From: Rhodobacteraceae bacterium S2214
GTDB lineage: Bacteria; Pseudomonadota; Alphaproteobacteria; Rhodobacterales; Rhodobacteraceae
Assembly (NCBI GenBank): GCA_025141675.1
Contig: CP081161.1
Coordinates: forward strand, 1-64,000
Direction: 5' to 3'
DNA length: 64,000 nt
A model generated the notes under the pieces. It was not told the origin of the DNA and did no database searches. It worked only from the letters and a program-made list of their open reading frames with translations. Below are positions 21,124 to 30,324 of this stretch, one piece after another (within the stretch, counting starts at the first letter, position 1; the number at the start of each line of letters is the position of its first letter). Position numbers and translations under genes: made by a program.

Positions 21124-21449
21124 GACAAATCCTAAATCAGGTTTCCGCACGAATTCCCCGCGCGCCGACGCGATAGGTCATTACCAGTTGCGCACTCGGC
21201 GCCGCACAGCCATCGGACGAAGTGGATTACCGCGTGCCGCTCTCACAAAGCCTATCGAATGACAGCGGCTTGACGTGCCAAGATTTTCGCAATAACCCAA
21301 CGGCAGGTTGTAGACACCTGCCTCCCGCTGACGTTTGTCTTGGTTAAGTTCTACGGCGTAAATCTCTATCTACCTCTTTCCGCACATCGCGCGGATGGTA
21401 ACGCGGGTCCCATCTCAAACTGCGCGATCAGGCAAGAGAGATACGGGAT
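21124..21449. other. Intergenic stretch between tRNA-Arg and the MATE gene
   Basis: A 326-bp stretch with no convincing ORF. It contains a 7-bp inverted repeat, GGCAGGT (21302-21308) with ACCTGCC (21316-21322) around a 7-nt loop, whose role is unknown. The MATE promoter must lie in its right part. I see no attachment-site duplication of the tRNA end. Confidence 0.5.
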
Positions 21450-22841
21450 ATGACAAATACCCCTACGAATTCATTTACCGATGGACCACTTGGTTCCGTC
21501 TACCTCAAAACTGCGCTGCCGATCATTTTTGTAATGGGTATGAACGGGTTGTTGTCGGTGGCCGACGCATTGTTTTTGGGGATCTATGTGGGACCCGATG
21601 CGTTGGCAGCGGTGACCCTGATGTTCCCTATTTATATGTTGATTGTGGCACTTTCCACGCTTGTGGCAAACGGGATGTCCAGCCTGTTGGCTCGGGCGCT
21701 TGGGGCCAACGATATGGAAAATGCGCGGGCGACGTTTGCGGGGGCACATGGACTTGCGATTGCGTTGGGCGCTGTTCTGATCGGGTTGTTTATTTTGTTG
21801 GGCAAGCCCGTCGCCTTACGCACCGCGGGCGGGTCCGAAACACTGGCAGAAATGGGTTTGACCTACCTGCGGATCACAGTCTTTTTCGCGCCGCTATTGT
21901 TCGTCCTGTCGGTGAATTCTGACGCATTGCGGAACGAAGGGCGCGTAGGTCTCATGGCAGCAATGAGCCTGCTGGTGTCGATTGCCAATATCGTTTTCAA
22001 CTATGTTTTGATTGCGATTTTGGACATGGGCGTCGCGGGATCAGCCTACGGGACAGCCGCCGCGCAAGCCCTTGCCTTTTGCATTATCACAACATTTCGT
22101 TTTGTCGGCGACACACCATTACGGCCAGCAACGTTGCTGTCGCATTCGATGTACGGGAAATGGACGCGCATCCTTGCATTGGGCGCACCACAAAGCCTGA
22201 ATTTCATCGGTTTGGCGCTGGGGTCTGCGGCTATAATCAGCGCGCTTCAGTGGGTCGGTCGGCCCGGCTACGCCGATACGATTACGGCCTATGGGATCAT
22301 CACGCGGGTCATCACATTTGCCTTTTTTCCGCTTCTAGGGCTGTCTTTCGCGATGCAAACGATCACGGGCAACAATTACGGGGCAGCACTTTGGCAACGA
22401 TCAGACGCCAGCCTGCGGGTGGCACTTTGGGCAGCGTTTGCCTATTGCAGTACCGTGCAAATCATCGTGATGACCACGCCAACCCAAATCGCGCGCGCAT
22501 TTGTGGACGATCACGCTGTCATCGCCGAAGTCGCCCGCATTCTGCCGATAATGACGAGTGTCTTCTTTGCGGTCGGCCCGTTGATGATGGTCGCCTCCTA
22601 TTTTCAGGCCATCGGATCAGCCACCAAAGCCGCAATCTTGGGCCTAACGAAACCTTACGCCTTTGCGATCCCTTTGACGTTCGCCCTGCCGATCTTCTTT
22701 GGTGAAAAGGGGATTTGGTACGCGGGCCCCGTCGCAGAAATGATGCTGTTATGCCTGACAGCATTCATTCTCTGGAACGTCGCACGCACACAGCCCCTCA
22801 AATGGGGTCTATTCCACACGAATGAAGGAGCACCACTATGA
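21450..22841 (+). CDS. MATE family efflux transporter
   Basis: A 463-residue inner-membrane protein with about 12 hydrophobic segments in two similar halves, the layout of MATE (NorM/DinF-like) exporters that expel cationic drugs or metabolites in exchange for Na+ or H+. GMNGLLSVADALFLGIYVGPDALAAVTLMFP near 31-61 is typical of the first bundle, and GLALGSAAIISALQW opens the second. Its stop overlaps the start of the small downstream gene (ATGA). Substrate unknown. Confidence 0.92.
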   Translation: MTNTPTNSFTDGPLGSVYLKTALPIIFVMGMNGLLSVADALFLGIYVGPDALAAVTLMFPIYMLIVALSTLVANGMSSLLARALGANDMENARATFAGAHGLAIALGAVLIGLFILLGKPVALRTAGGSETLAEMGLTYLRITVFFAPLLFVLSVNSDALRNEGRVGLMAAMSLLVSIANIVFNYVLIAILDMGVAGSAYGTAAAQALAFCIITTFRFVGDTPLRPATLLSHSMYGKWTRILALGAPQSLNFIGLALGSAAIISALQWVGRPGYADTITAYGIITRVITFAFFPLLGLSFAMQTITGNNYGAALWQRSDASLRVALWAAFAYCSTVQIIVMTTPTQIARAFVDDHAVIAEVARILPIMTSVFFAVGPLMMVASYFQAIGSATKAAILGLTKPYAFAIPLTFALPIFFGEKGIWYAGPVAEMMLLCLTAFILWNVARTQPLKWGLFHTNEGAPL

Positions 22842-23269
22842 ACACGCAACTTCCCTCAGCAGCGCAAGCGAAAGAACAGGCAAAGCGTTTACGTACAACG
22901 ATGACCGCCGAAGGGACACCAATTGGGCATGCCAAATCGCTTGAGTTTATCGCTCACCAATATGGTTACCGCGATTGGAACACCATGTTTGCAGCTATCG
23001 GAAACGAACCGCCAAAGGGATGGGCCATCGGTGACACCGTAAAGGGGACGTACTTGTCACAACCTTTCACGGCACAGGTGATCGCCGCTTCGGTGGTTAG
23101 GCCCGGCTGGCACGAACTGGAACTACAGCTGGATGAACCCGTTGACGTCGTGACCTCCGATAGCTTCACAAACTTTCGCACGCGTATTCGGGGTGTTGTT
23201 GGCCCTAAAGGTCATTCAGCCGAACGCACTAGCGACGGGCAGGCCCAGCTTCAAATCGACCTCTGGTAG
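22838..23269 (+). CDS. Glyoxalase-superfamily-related small protein
   Basis: A 143-residue protein. The first 55 residues (AKEQAKRLRTTMTAEGTPIGHAKSLEFIAHQYGYRDWNTM) match the glyoxalase-related helical domain that databases name Glyoxalase_8, in which the repeated sense is a helix pair ending in GYRDWNT. The rest (about 57-143) is beta-rich, with GDTVKGTYLSQPFTAQVIAA resembling a small SH3-like barrel. Function unknown. It overlaps the MATE gene by ATGA, so it is probably made with that exporter. Confidence 0.7.
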   Translation: MNTQLPSAAQAKEQAKRLRTTMTAEGTPIGHAKSLEFIAHQYGYRDWNTMFAAIGNEPPKGWAIGDTVKGTYLSQPFTAQVIAASVVRPGWHELELQLDEPVDVVTSDSFTNFRTRIRGVVGPKGHSAERTSDGQAQLQIDLW

Positions 23270-23284
23270 ACGCGTCCCTTCGTC

Positions 23285-24226
23285 TCAGGTGGTCGGTTCA
23301 GCGACCGCCTGAGATGCTTCTTTAACCGCAATTTCAGCCATTTCCATGATCGCATCACGGCTATTCGCAACGGCAATGAAACGGGCGTTGTGGCAGAACT
23401 TTGCCCCCTGAACACCTGTCGCAGCTTCAAGCGCTGCATCGGTCAGACCAGCCCATGACGCAGGAAGATCAGCGCGCTGATCAAAGGTGTCATGAGACAG
23501 TTTGATTCCATTCAACGTCCAATCACCGCCACGCGGATTAACAACGAACAGAATGTGATCCGCTTCCATTTTAAGCAATGTCGACCGGTAAGGCATGCCC
23601 ATCGGCAGTTCAAGAATTTCGGACTCGCCAGCCTCTTCAATCGCGGCTTCGACGATCCCGGTGGCGCGGTACTTCGCGGCAATGTTCGCGACAAACGCTT
23701 CAACGAAACTGCGCGCAATCGGCAAAGCGTTGTGGAATGCATCATCATCAGCGGTTGGAGACGTGTCATCAAAAACCGGTTTCAGACTGCCCAGAAGGCT
23801 TGGCAACGTCAGAACAGACAAAGGACCCGCAACCGAAGGCTCCATCGCGCCATTGTCCAGCAGATCAATCGGCAGCACGAACTTGGTATCAACAGTCGCG
23901 TGAACCAGATCAATATCAGCCTCTGGAACGTCCAGCGCGGCCAGATAGTCAGACCCGAAATGCTTCCATATCAGACCAAACGAACTGAATGGCTGCTCGT
24001 CCTCACGCAATGGACTGGGCCGTTGGTGATGATCGAAAATCTGGGCGGCGGCGTCATAATCACCACCGACATCGTAAATGATCTTATCCTCGCCCGGTGT
24101 GATCCAGGCTTTGTCGCGGGTGCGAATTAGCGTCGCATCCGGAAACAGGCGGGTCAAAATGACCGAGGACATCAACTCATCCGCGTGAAAACCGCCGGAA
24201 TGGGTGACAAGATGTGTGATGGTCAT
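23285..24226 (-). CDS. MYG1 family protein (DHH-like hydrolase, UPF0160)
   Basis: A 313-residue protein of the MYG1 family. The N-terminal THSGGFHADELMS and the D65-H66-H67 triad in IFDHHQRP are metal-binding motifs of DHH-type phosphoesterases; eukaryotic MYG1 is a 3'-5' RNA exonuclease, and bacterial members are little studied. The C-terminal part holds GAKFCHNARFIAVA, a family hallmark. It is transcribed toward the convergent Glyoxalase_8-type gene (15-bp gap). Confidence 0.88.
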   Translation of the reverse strand: MTITHLVTHSGGFHADELMSSVILTRLFPDATLIRTRDKAWITPGEDKIIYDVGGDYDAAAQIFDHHQRPSPLREDEQPFSSFGLIWKHFGSDYLAALDVPEADIDLVHATVDTKFVLPIDLLDNGAMEPSVAGPLSVLTLPSLLGSLKPVFDDTSPTADDDAFHNALPIARSFVEAFVANIAAKYRATGIVEAAIEEAGESEILELPMGMPYRSTLLKMEADHILFVVNPRGGDWTLNGIKLSHDTFDQRADLPASWAGLTDAALEAATGVQGAKFCHNARFIAVANSRDAIMEMAEIAVKEASQAVAEPTT

Positions 24227-24268
24227 TGATAGCTCCGCAGGGTCGATATTGATCAGTCAGAATGAAAA

Positions 24269-24291
24269 AAGGCGACCGAATTGGCCGCCTT
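24269..24291 (-). terminator. Rho-independent terminator after the NDUFS4-like gene
   Basis: On the minus strand a 9-bp stem (24291-24283 with 24277-24269, one G-U pair, loop AATTC) is followed by six T (complement of 24270-24265). It lies 26 bp past the stop of the complex I accessory subunit gene and separates it from the MYG1 gene. Confidence 0.85.
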
Positions 24292-24316
24292 CGGATAGCG
24301 ATGGGGGACGAACCGC

Positions 24317-24628
24317 TTAGTGGGTCCAAGCACCACGACGGTTTGTCGCAAAGTTTTCGCCGTAACCACCGGGGCGCACATTGGCCTTGCGGGGTTTTGG
24401 TTCCAGCACGACCGCGTCGATTCCGTGGTCTTTTGCGTAATCAAGGGCGGCTTCTTTCGAATCGAACGTCAGGCGCACTTGCGCTTGCGTATCCGATGAC
24501 GACGTCCATCCCATCAACGGGTCAACGTCGCGACCAGTCTCGTTGACATGCTCCAAAACCCAATGACGGGTCTTTGCCGTGCCGGATGACATGGCTGTTC
24601 TCGCAGGCTTGAAAATACGTGCACGCAT
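24317..24628 (-). CDS. NDUFS4-like complex I accessory subunit (ETC complex I subunit conserved region)
   Basis: A 103-residue protein of the NDUFS4 family, an accessory subunit of NADH:ubiquinone oxidoreductase found in alphaproteobacteria and mitochondria. Visible hallmarks are [21 protein letters not shown] at the start, MGWTSSSDT near 39-47 and a C-terminal [22 protein letters not shown]. It probably stabilises the peripheral arm on the cytoplasmic face. An AAGGAGAT Shine-Dalgarno precedes the ATG. It stands alone, away from the main nuo operon. Confidence 0.93.
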   Translation of the reverse strand: MRARIFKPARTAMSSGTAKTRHWVLEHVNETGRDVDPLMGWTSSSDTQAQVRLTFDSKEAALDYAKDHGIDAVVLEPKPRKANVRPGGYGENFATNRRGAWTH

Positions 24629-24791
24629 GAGGATCTCCTTGATGGCCGTCTTATGTAAAAATCGGGCGGATAATGCAAGGTTTCCCGATCAATGGGATTA
24701 ACGAACTCTGTCGCGTGGCATCACCCTCCAATCAGGGGTTGAAGCTTTGCTGCGGAACGCCAAATGTATGGTATCCCGCAAGGAGCCCCCA

Positions 24792-26999
24792 ATGCCGTAT
24801 GCCCAGACCGACAAATCGCCCGATATGCCCTTCATGGCGAACCCTGCTCCGGATGTACGGACGCGGGAAAAACTTGAAGGTGGTCAACAGTTTAAGCTGG
24901 TGACCGAATTCGATGCAGCCGGCGATCAGCCCGCCGCGATCAAAGAATTGTCCGAAGGTGTACTGTCTGGTGAACAGAACCAAGTACTGTTGGGCGCCAC
25001 CGGTACCGGCAAAACATTCACGATGGCAAAGGTCATTGAAGAAACCCAACGTCCGGCGATTATTTTGGCCCCGAACAAAACACTAGCGGCTCAGTTATAC
25101 GGCGAATTCAAAGGGTTCTTTCCCGAAAACGCCGTTGAATATTTCGTAAGTTATTATGACTACTATCAACCCGAAGCCTACGTTGCGCGGTCAGACACCT
25201 ACATCGAAAAAGAAAGCCAGATTAACGAACAAATCGACCGGATGCGCCATTCGGCCACGCGTGCGCTGTTAGAACGCGATGACGTGATCATCGTGGCGTC
25301 CGTGTCTTGCATCTACGGTATCGGGTCCGTCGAAACATATGGGGCCATGACGCAGGATATCTACGTCGGCCAAAGCTACGATCAGCGCGGTATCATCGCC
25401 GACCTTGTGGCGCAGCAATATCGCCGAAACGATCAGGGATTCCAGCGTGGTTGTTTCCGCGTGCGTGGCGATAGCCTCGAAGTGTGGCCAGCTCACCTTG
25501 ATGACAAAGCATGGAAACTATCATTCTTTGGCGAAGAACTGGAAAGCATTACAGAATTTGACCCGTTGACGGGCCAAAAAACCGGCACCTTCGACAAGGT
25601 CCGCATCTATGCGAATTCACACTACGTGACGCCGAAACCAACCATGCAGCAAGCTGTCGTTGGGATCAAAAAAGAACTTCGCATGCGGCTGGATCAATTG
25701 GTCGCCGATAGCAAATTGTTGGAAGCACAGCGGCTGGAACAGCGGACAAACTTCGACCTCGAAATGCTTGAGGCGACGGGCGTCTGCAACGGCATCGAAA
25801 ACTATTCGCGCTACCTGACGGGTCGCGCGCCGGGCGAACCGCCGCCCACCCTTTTCGAATTTATCCCCGACAATGCCATCGTGTTTGCCGATGAATCTCA
25901 CGTGTCTGTGCCGCAGATCGGCGGCATGTATAAGGGTGACTTTAGACGCAAAATGACGCTGGCCGAACACGGGTTCCGGCTGCCGTCCTGTATGGATAAC
26001 CGCCCACTGAAATTCGAAGAATGGGACGCCATGCGCCCGCAGTCTGTCTTCGTCTCGGCGACCCCATCCGCATGGGAACTCGATCAAGCCGGAGGTGTGT
26101 TTGCTGAACAAATCATCCGCCCTACCGGCCTAATTGACCCGAAAATTGAGATTAGACCAGTTGAGATGCAGGTCGACGATCTGCTCGACGAGGTGCGTAA
26201 AGTCAGCGCCGATGGCTACCGTACGCTGTGCACCACGCTGACCAAACGCATGGCCGAAGACCTGACCGAATACATGCATGAACAGGGCATTCGTGTCCGC
26301 TATATGCACTCAGATATCGACACAATTGAACGGATCGAAATCCTACGCGATCTGCGGCTTGGCGCATTCGACGTGCTCATCGGCATCAACCTTTTGCGCG
26401 AAGGTCTCGACATCCCCGAATGTGGGCTCGTCGCGATCTTGGACGCCGATAAAGAAGGTTTCTTGCGTTCTGAAACGTCTCTGGTTCAGACCATCGGTCG
26501 TGCGGCACGAAACGCGGAAGGACGCGTGATTATGTACGCCGATCGGATCACCGGTTCGATGGAACGTGCGATGAAAGAAACCGAACGCCGTCGTACCAAA
26601 CAACAGGCATACAACGAAGAACACGGCATCACGCCGATGACAGTTAAGAAGAACGTCGAAGACATTCTTGCGGGTCTGTACAAAGGCGACGCCGACATGA
26701 ACCGCGTCACCGCCAAAATCGACAATCCGCTTGCGGGCGGAAACCTGCAAACCGTTCTAGACGGGCTGCGGACCGACATGCGCAAGGCGGCTGAGAACCT
26801 CGAATTCGAAGAAGCGGCGCGCCTGCGTGACGAGGTCAAACGCCTCGAAGCGGTCGATCTCGCCGTGTCCGATGACCCGCTCGCGCGGCAGCAAGCCGTT
26901 GAAAAAGCGGTGGTCGAGGCGGGTGTCAAATCCGGGCGCAGTACCGGCGGTCGCGGCGGAATGCGTGGCGGAAAATCGCGCTATGGCGGTAAGAAATAG
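24792..26999 (+). CDS. uvrB: Excinuclease ABC subunit UvrB
   Basis: UvrB verifies DNA damage and recruits UvrC in nucleotide excision repair. The 735-residue protein has Walker A GATGTGKT at 68-75, the beta-hairpin region [11 protein letters not shown], helicase motifs ([31 protein letters not shown]) and the C-terminal UVR domain ([19 protein letters not shown]) that meets UvrC. I chose the ATG at 24792 for its AAGGAG site; an in-frame start 45 bp earlier lacks one. The tail ends in a glycine/arginine-rich run. No clear SOS box was seen upstream. Confidence 0.97.
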   Translation: MPYAQTDKSPDMPFMANPAPDVRTREKLEGGQQFKLVTEFDAAGDQPAAIKELSEGVLSGEQNQVLLGATGTGKTFTMAKVIEETQRPAIILAPNKTLAAQLYGEFKGFFPENAVEYFVSYYDYYQPEAYVARSDTYIEKESQINEQIDRMRHSATRALLERDDVIIVASVSCIYGIGSVETYGAMTQDIYVGQSYDQRGIIADLVAQQYRRNDQGFQRGCFRVRGDSLEVWPAHLDDKAWKLSFFGEELESITEFDPLTGQKTGTFDKVRIYANSHYVTPKPTMQQAVVGIKKELRMRLDQLVADSKLLEAQRLEQRTNFDLEMLEATGVCNGIENYSRYLTGRAPGEPPPTLFEFIPDNAIVFADESHVSVPQIGGMYKGDFRRKMTLAEHGFRLPSCMDNRPLKFEEWDAMRPQSVFVSATPSAWELDQAGGVFAEQIIRPTGLIDPKIEIRPVEMQVDDLLDEVRKVSADGYRTLCTTLTKRMAEDLTEYMHEQGIRVRYMHSDIDTIERIEILRDLRLGAFDVLIGINLLREGLDIPECGLVAILDADKEGFLRSETSLVQTIGRAARNAEGRVIMYADRITGSMERAMKETERRRTKQQAYNEEHGITPMTVKKNVEDILAGLYKGDADMNRVTAKIDNPLAGGNLQTVLDGLRTDMRKAAENLEFEEAARLRDEVKRLEAVDLAVSDDPLARQQAVEKAVVEAGVKSGRSTGGRGGMRGGKSRYGGKK

Positions 27000-27002
27000 G
27001 CG

Positions 27003-27521
27003 CTAGACCTTCAATGGTCGCGCCCATTTTACATTGCCATTGGTGTATTTACCGCTGACCAGCACACCCTTCTTTGCGGCGTGCGGGAACCTGACGCGCC
27101 AGTCACGAAATTTGTCTTGCGTCACGATCCGCGCTCCAAGATCGGTCGCGCACTTCAAGATCATTTCGTCTGCGACAACGCCCTTATCGACAACCACAAT
27201 ATGGTCAATCGGGACACCGATGAGGGGGGCAACTGTTTCCTCAGTATAGTAGCGTTCACCCACCTTATACCCCACATTTGCGTCAAAAAAGACGATAGGG
27301 CTGAAGCCAGCCATCTCAAGACTTCGCAAAACCCGCGCCAAAACATCCAGTGATGGATCGCCGCCCCAATGCATCACATTAGACCCATCGACAACAATCG
27401 CATTGCGCGGCGCAGTGTCTTCGGGCGGCACAGCATCTGTCGCCCTCCCCCGCAGTCGCAACAGCAGAAGTATGACAAAGATGATCGCCGCCGGAGCAAG
27501 CAAAAGGAGATCAGAAAGCAT
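27003..27521 (-). CDS. Membrane-anchored NYN-domain ribonuclease (Zc3h12a-like)
   Basis: A 172-residue protein with one N-terminal transmembrane segment (about 4-22) and a cytosolic PIN/NYN domain (about 38-168). The four acidic residues expected for a metal-dependent RNase are present: D45 in IVVDGSNVM, D80 in FFDANVG, D118 in VVADEMIL and D136 in VTQDKFRDW. This matches the RNase_Zc3h12a family, which cuts RNA. The membrane anchor would place the activity at the inner face of the membrane. It is 37 bp behind the HisD-like gene on the same strand and convergent with uvrB. Confidence 0.85.
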   Translation of the reverse strand: MLSDLLLLAPAAIIFVILLLLRLRGRATDAVPPEDTAPRNAIVVDGSNVMHWGGDPSLDVLARVLRSLEMAGFSPIVFFDANVGYKVGERYYTEETVAPLIGVPIDHIVVVDKGVVADEMILKCATDLGARIVTQDKFRDWRVRFPHAAKKGVLVSGKYTNGNVKWARPLKV

Positions 27522-27558
27522 GCCGCACTTGAATCAACGCGGCATGCCAAATGCAACC

Positions 27559-28866
27559 CTAGTCCGCAGTTGCGCCAAGATCGAAAGTCTCATCCGGAAA
27601 GAACTTTGCCAAACGAATATCCGCAGAACGGGCATGGCCTTCCATCCCCTCCATCCGCGAAATCCGCGCTGTCGCCTCTGCAACCGATTTGGCCGCGTCG
27701 CGTGTTGATCGCTGCCACGTCACTGTTTTCATGAACTTACCAACGAACAAACCACCAGTGTAACGCGCGGCACCTGAAGTCGGCAAAACATGGTTTGGAC
27801 CTGACGCTTTGTCACCAAAGGCAACTGTCGTTTCTTCACCCAAAAACAACGACCCGTAGTTCGTCAAACTATCCAGATACCAATCCAGATCAGCGCACAT
27901 AACGGTCAAATGTTCGGGCGCGATACGGTCGGATTCTGCGACAATTTCATTGCGGTCTTCGCACAGGATCACTTCGGCATAATCCCGCCACGCAGCGCGA
28001 GCACTGTTTGCGTTCAGCTCTGGCAGATCGTCGATCAGTGCAGGCACGCGGGCGATCACCTTTTCGGCCAATGCGCGATCGTCTGTCACCAGCCAAACCG
28101 GTGAATTGGGGCCATGTTCAGCCTGACCCACAAGGTCCACAGCCACGATTTCCGGATCAGCGGAACTATCGGCAAGCACGAGCGAATCCGTAGGACCGGC
28201 AACCATATCAATCCCCACCTGACCAAACAAAACGCGTTTTGCCTCAGCGACATAGGCATTGCCCGGACCAACCAAAATGTCTGCCTTCGGGATATCAAAC
28301 AAACCGGTCGCCATCGACGCGACAGCCTGCACACCGCCCATGTTCAGGATCGTATCAGCGCCGCACAAGTCCATCGCATACAGGATGGAATCGGGGATAC
28401 CTTTGCCGGGTGTTGGCGGCGAACACGCGGTGACATGACCAACGCCAGCAGCCTTGGCCGTCGTCACGGTCATAATCGCAGACGCAATATGCGCATACCT
28501 TCCGCCCGGCACATAACAACCGGCCGCATTCACCGGAATTTGCTTTTGCCCCGCAATCAGGCCCGGCATGATTTCGACTTGGGTGTCGACGATCGTTTCG
28601 CGCTGCGCCAGCGCAAACCTTTTCACATTGGCATGCGCGAATTGGATGTCCTTTTTGACCTGCTCCGGCAGGTTGGCTTTGGCAGCATCGATATCTGCGC
28701 GTGTCGCAACAATCGGTCCATCCCATTTGTCGAACCGTTTTGCCAATTCGGTCGCTGCGGCCTCTCCGCCCTGTGCAACCTCATCCAACAGCGCGCGCAC
28801 GGCAACGCTGACATCGGCATGGTCTTCTTCGGCGGTCCGGCTTGCGGTTTTCAGATACTCGGCCAT
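27559..28866 (-). CDS. Histidinol dehydrogenase family protein, probably HpsN-like sulfonate dehydrogenase
   Basis: A 435-residue NAD-dependent dehydrogenase of the HisD family. All catalytic residues are kept: zinc ligands Q248, H251, D352 and H411, and the base pair E318-H319 in IAPEHL. From memory of the families, its wording (AAGCYVPGGRYAHIASAIMT, QAEHGPNSPVWLVTDD, EGMEGHARSADIRL) resembles HpsN, the sulfopropanediol 3-dehydrogenase of roseobacters, more than biosynthetic HisD (SQAEHD). It lies downstream of tauC on the same strand, though behind a terminator. Biosynthetic HisD is the alternative. An AAGGAG site precedes the ATG. Confidence 0.8.
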   Translation of the reverse strand: MAEYLKTASRTAEEDHADVSVAVRALLDEVAQGGEAAATELAKRFDKWDGPIVATRADIDAAKANLPEQVKKDIQFAHANVKRFALAQRETIVDTQVEIMPGLIAGQKQIPVNAAGCYVPGGRYAHIASAIMTVTTAKAAGVGHVTACSPPTPGKGIPDSILYAMDLCGADTILNMGGVQAVASMATGLFDIPKADILVGPGNAYVAEAKRVLFGQVGIDMVAGPTDSLVLADSSADPEIVAVDLVGQAEHGPNSPVWLVTDDRALAEKVIARVPALIDDLPELNANSARAAWRDYAEVILCEDRNEIVAESDRIAPEHLTVMCADLDWYLDSLTNYGSLFLGEETTVAFGDKASGPNHVLPTSGAARYTGGLFVGKFMKTVTWQRSTRDAAKSVAEATARISRMEGMEGHARSADIRLAKFFPDETFDLGATAD

Positions 28867-28913
28867 CGTGAAACTCCTTAGGTGTCAGCGCCACATGGCC
28901 ATGGACAAACAAA

Positions 28914-28941
28914 AAGGCAAAGCGTGAAAACGCCTTGCCTT
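28914..28941 (-). terminator. Rho-independent terminator after tauC
   Basis: On the minus strand a 12-bp stem with one mismatch (28941-28930 with 28925-28914, loop TTTC) is followed by TTTTTG. It lies 49 bp past the tauC stop and 48 bp before the HisD-like start, so the HisD-like gene is probably served mostly by its own promoter or by read-through. Confidence 0.8.
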
Positions 28942-28989
28942 GATGTGTTTTGGTTGGCTGAAAGCCGATTTAGGAAATCCGAGGGGGCG

Positions 28990-30324
28990 TTAACCTTTAC
29001 CCTTCCAAGGCACCAACCAGCGTTCGGCCCAGCGCATCAGCATATCAATGCTAAAGCCGATGACACCAATCAGGATGATCCCCATCAGAACGATGTCCGT
29101 CGATTGGAACTTGGACGCGACCATGATCATCATGCCGGCCCCTTTTTCTGCAGCAACCAATTCAGCCGCAACAACGGTACCCCAGCAAACACCCATCGCA
29201 ACACGCGCACCTGTAAAGATTTCAGGAAGCGAGTTTGGAATGATGACATACCGCATGATCTGCCACTTCGATGCACCCAGCGAATAGGCCGCATGCACTT
29301 TGGAAATACGGACGCCAGACACACCGGAACGGGCGGCAATCGCCATGATCCAAAGGGCGGCGAGGAACAGCAGGATGATCTTACCAACTTCACCAATACC
29401 CGCCCAGATGATCACAAGCGGGATCAAGGCCAGCGGCGGCACAGGGCGCATGAATTCCACGATCGGATCAAACCAGCCACGGAACCAGTTCGACAGCCCC
29501 ATCGCATAACCAAGCGGAATGCCGACGATTGCACCAAGGATAAAGCCCACGATCACGCGGAAAAGCGAAAATCCAAGGTGTTCCGCCAAAGTAGAGTTCC
29601 GGTACCCTTCCGTGGCGATTTCCGTCAAACGGCTCCACACGGCTTCGGGCGCTGGTAGCCAGATCGGCTCCATCTGAATACCCTTTGATGGATAGACGTT
29701 TGGCGTGCCTTTACCCGACAGTTCCACACGACCAAAGTCGGTGCTGACAGACCCGCCCGGTTCAATCGCTTCACCGTTAATTGCCGTCACGGTGGCGTTT
29801 TCGGCACGACCAATTTCATCGTTCTCATCAACACGCAGCAATGCGGACCGATATGCAGCCAAAGCGATGCTGTCGTTCTTGGCAAAACCATCACCGGGGT
29901 CGACTTCAGGTGCATCCACAGGCGCGCCGGTCTCGAATACAACAACCGAAACAGTCGCATCGTCAGACTGACCATCTGGCGTCGTAACCGTGTATGTGAA
30001 CGACCCTTCGCCGGTGAACGCACCGGGTGCATGCATAAAGGACGGCAACAGTTTAGATCCCGTAAACGCCCCCCACAAAACGAAGATTAGAACGATCGAA
30101 ACGACTGACGCGACAGAGTTCGACGTGACAGCGCTTTCGTCCCCGAAAGTCACCGTTTTCAACGAACCGTAGTCCGCTTTTGGCGTCAGGAACCGCTTGA
30201 CGGCCTGCCAGATGAACGAGAACGCCAGAATCAGCAGCACGTAGCCCAAGATATACGGCAACGCGCCAAACAACGTGGCCAAGACCGCGCCTAGTTCAGC
30301 GCCGAGTTGTGAAATGATACCCAT
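28990..30324 (-). CDS. tauC: Taurine ABC transporter permease TauC, with an inserted beta-rich domain
   Basis: A 444-residue permease, much longer than the usual roughly 275. The C-terminal half (about 225-440) is a normal TauC/SsuC core with the EAA loop YSLGASKWQIMRYVIIPNSLPEIF at 347-370. Before it come an extra membrane segment (about 22-42), the usual first segment (about 70-88) and a 120-130-residue insertion. The insertion has FTYTVTTPDGQSDDATVSVVV at 109-129, worded like bacterial cadherin/Ig-type repeats, and faces the periplasm if the topology is as I read it. The ATG at 30324 shares one base with the tauB stop (TAATG). Confidence 0.9.
   Translation of the reverse strand: MGIISQLGAELGAVLATLFGALPYILGYVLLILAFSFIWQAVKRFLTPKADYGSLKTVTFGDESAVTSNSVASVVSIVLIFVLWGAFTGSKLLPSFMHAPGAFTGEGSFTYTVTTPDGQSDDATVSVVVFETGAPVDAPEVDPGDGFAKNDSIALAAYRSALLRVDENDEIGRAENATVTAINGEAIEPGGSVSTDFGRVELSGKGTPNVYPSKGIQMEPIWLPAPEAVWSRLTEIATEGYRNSTLAEHLGFSLFRVIVGFILGAIVGIPLGYAMGLSNWFRGWFDPIVEFMRPVPPLALIPLVIIWAGIGEVGKIILLFLAALWIMAIAARSGVSGVRISKVHAAYSLGASKWQIMRYVIIPNSLPEIFTGARVAMGVCWGTVVAAELVAAEKGAGMMIMVASKFQSTDIVLMGIILIGVIGFSIDMLMRWAERWLVPWKGKG

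Noticed and set aside
21047..21449. Possible genomic island insertion at tRNA-Arg
   Set aside because: No integrase, no repeat of the tRNA 3' end and no shift in composition follow; the next gene is an ordinary MATE exporter.
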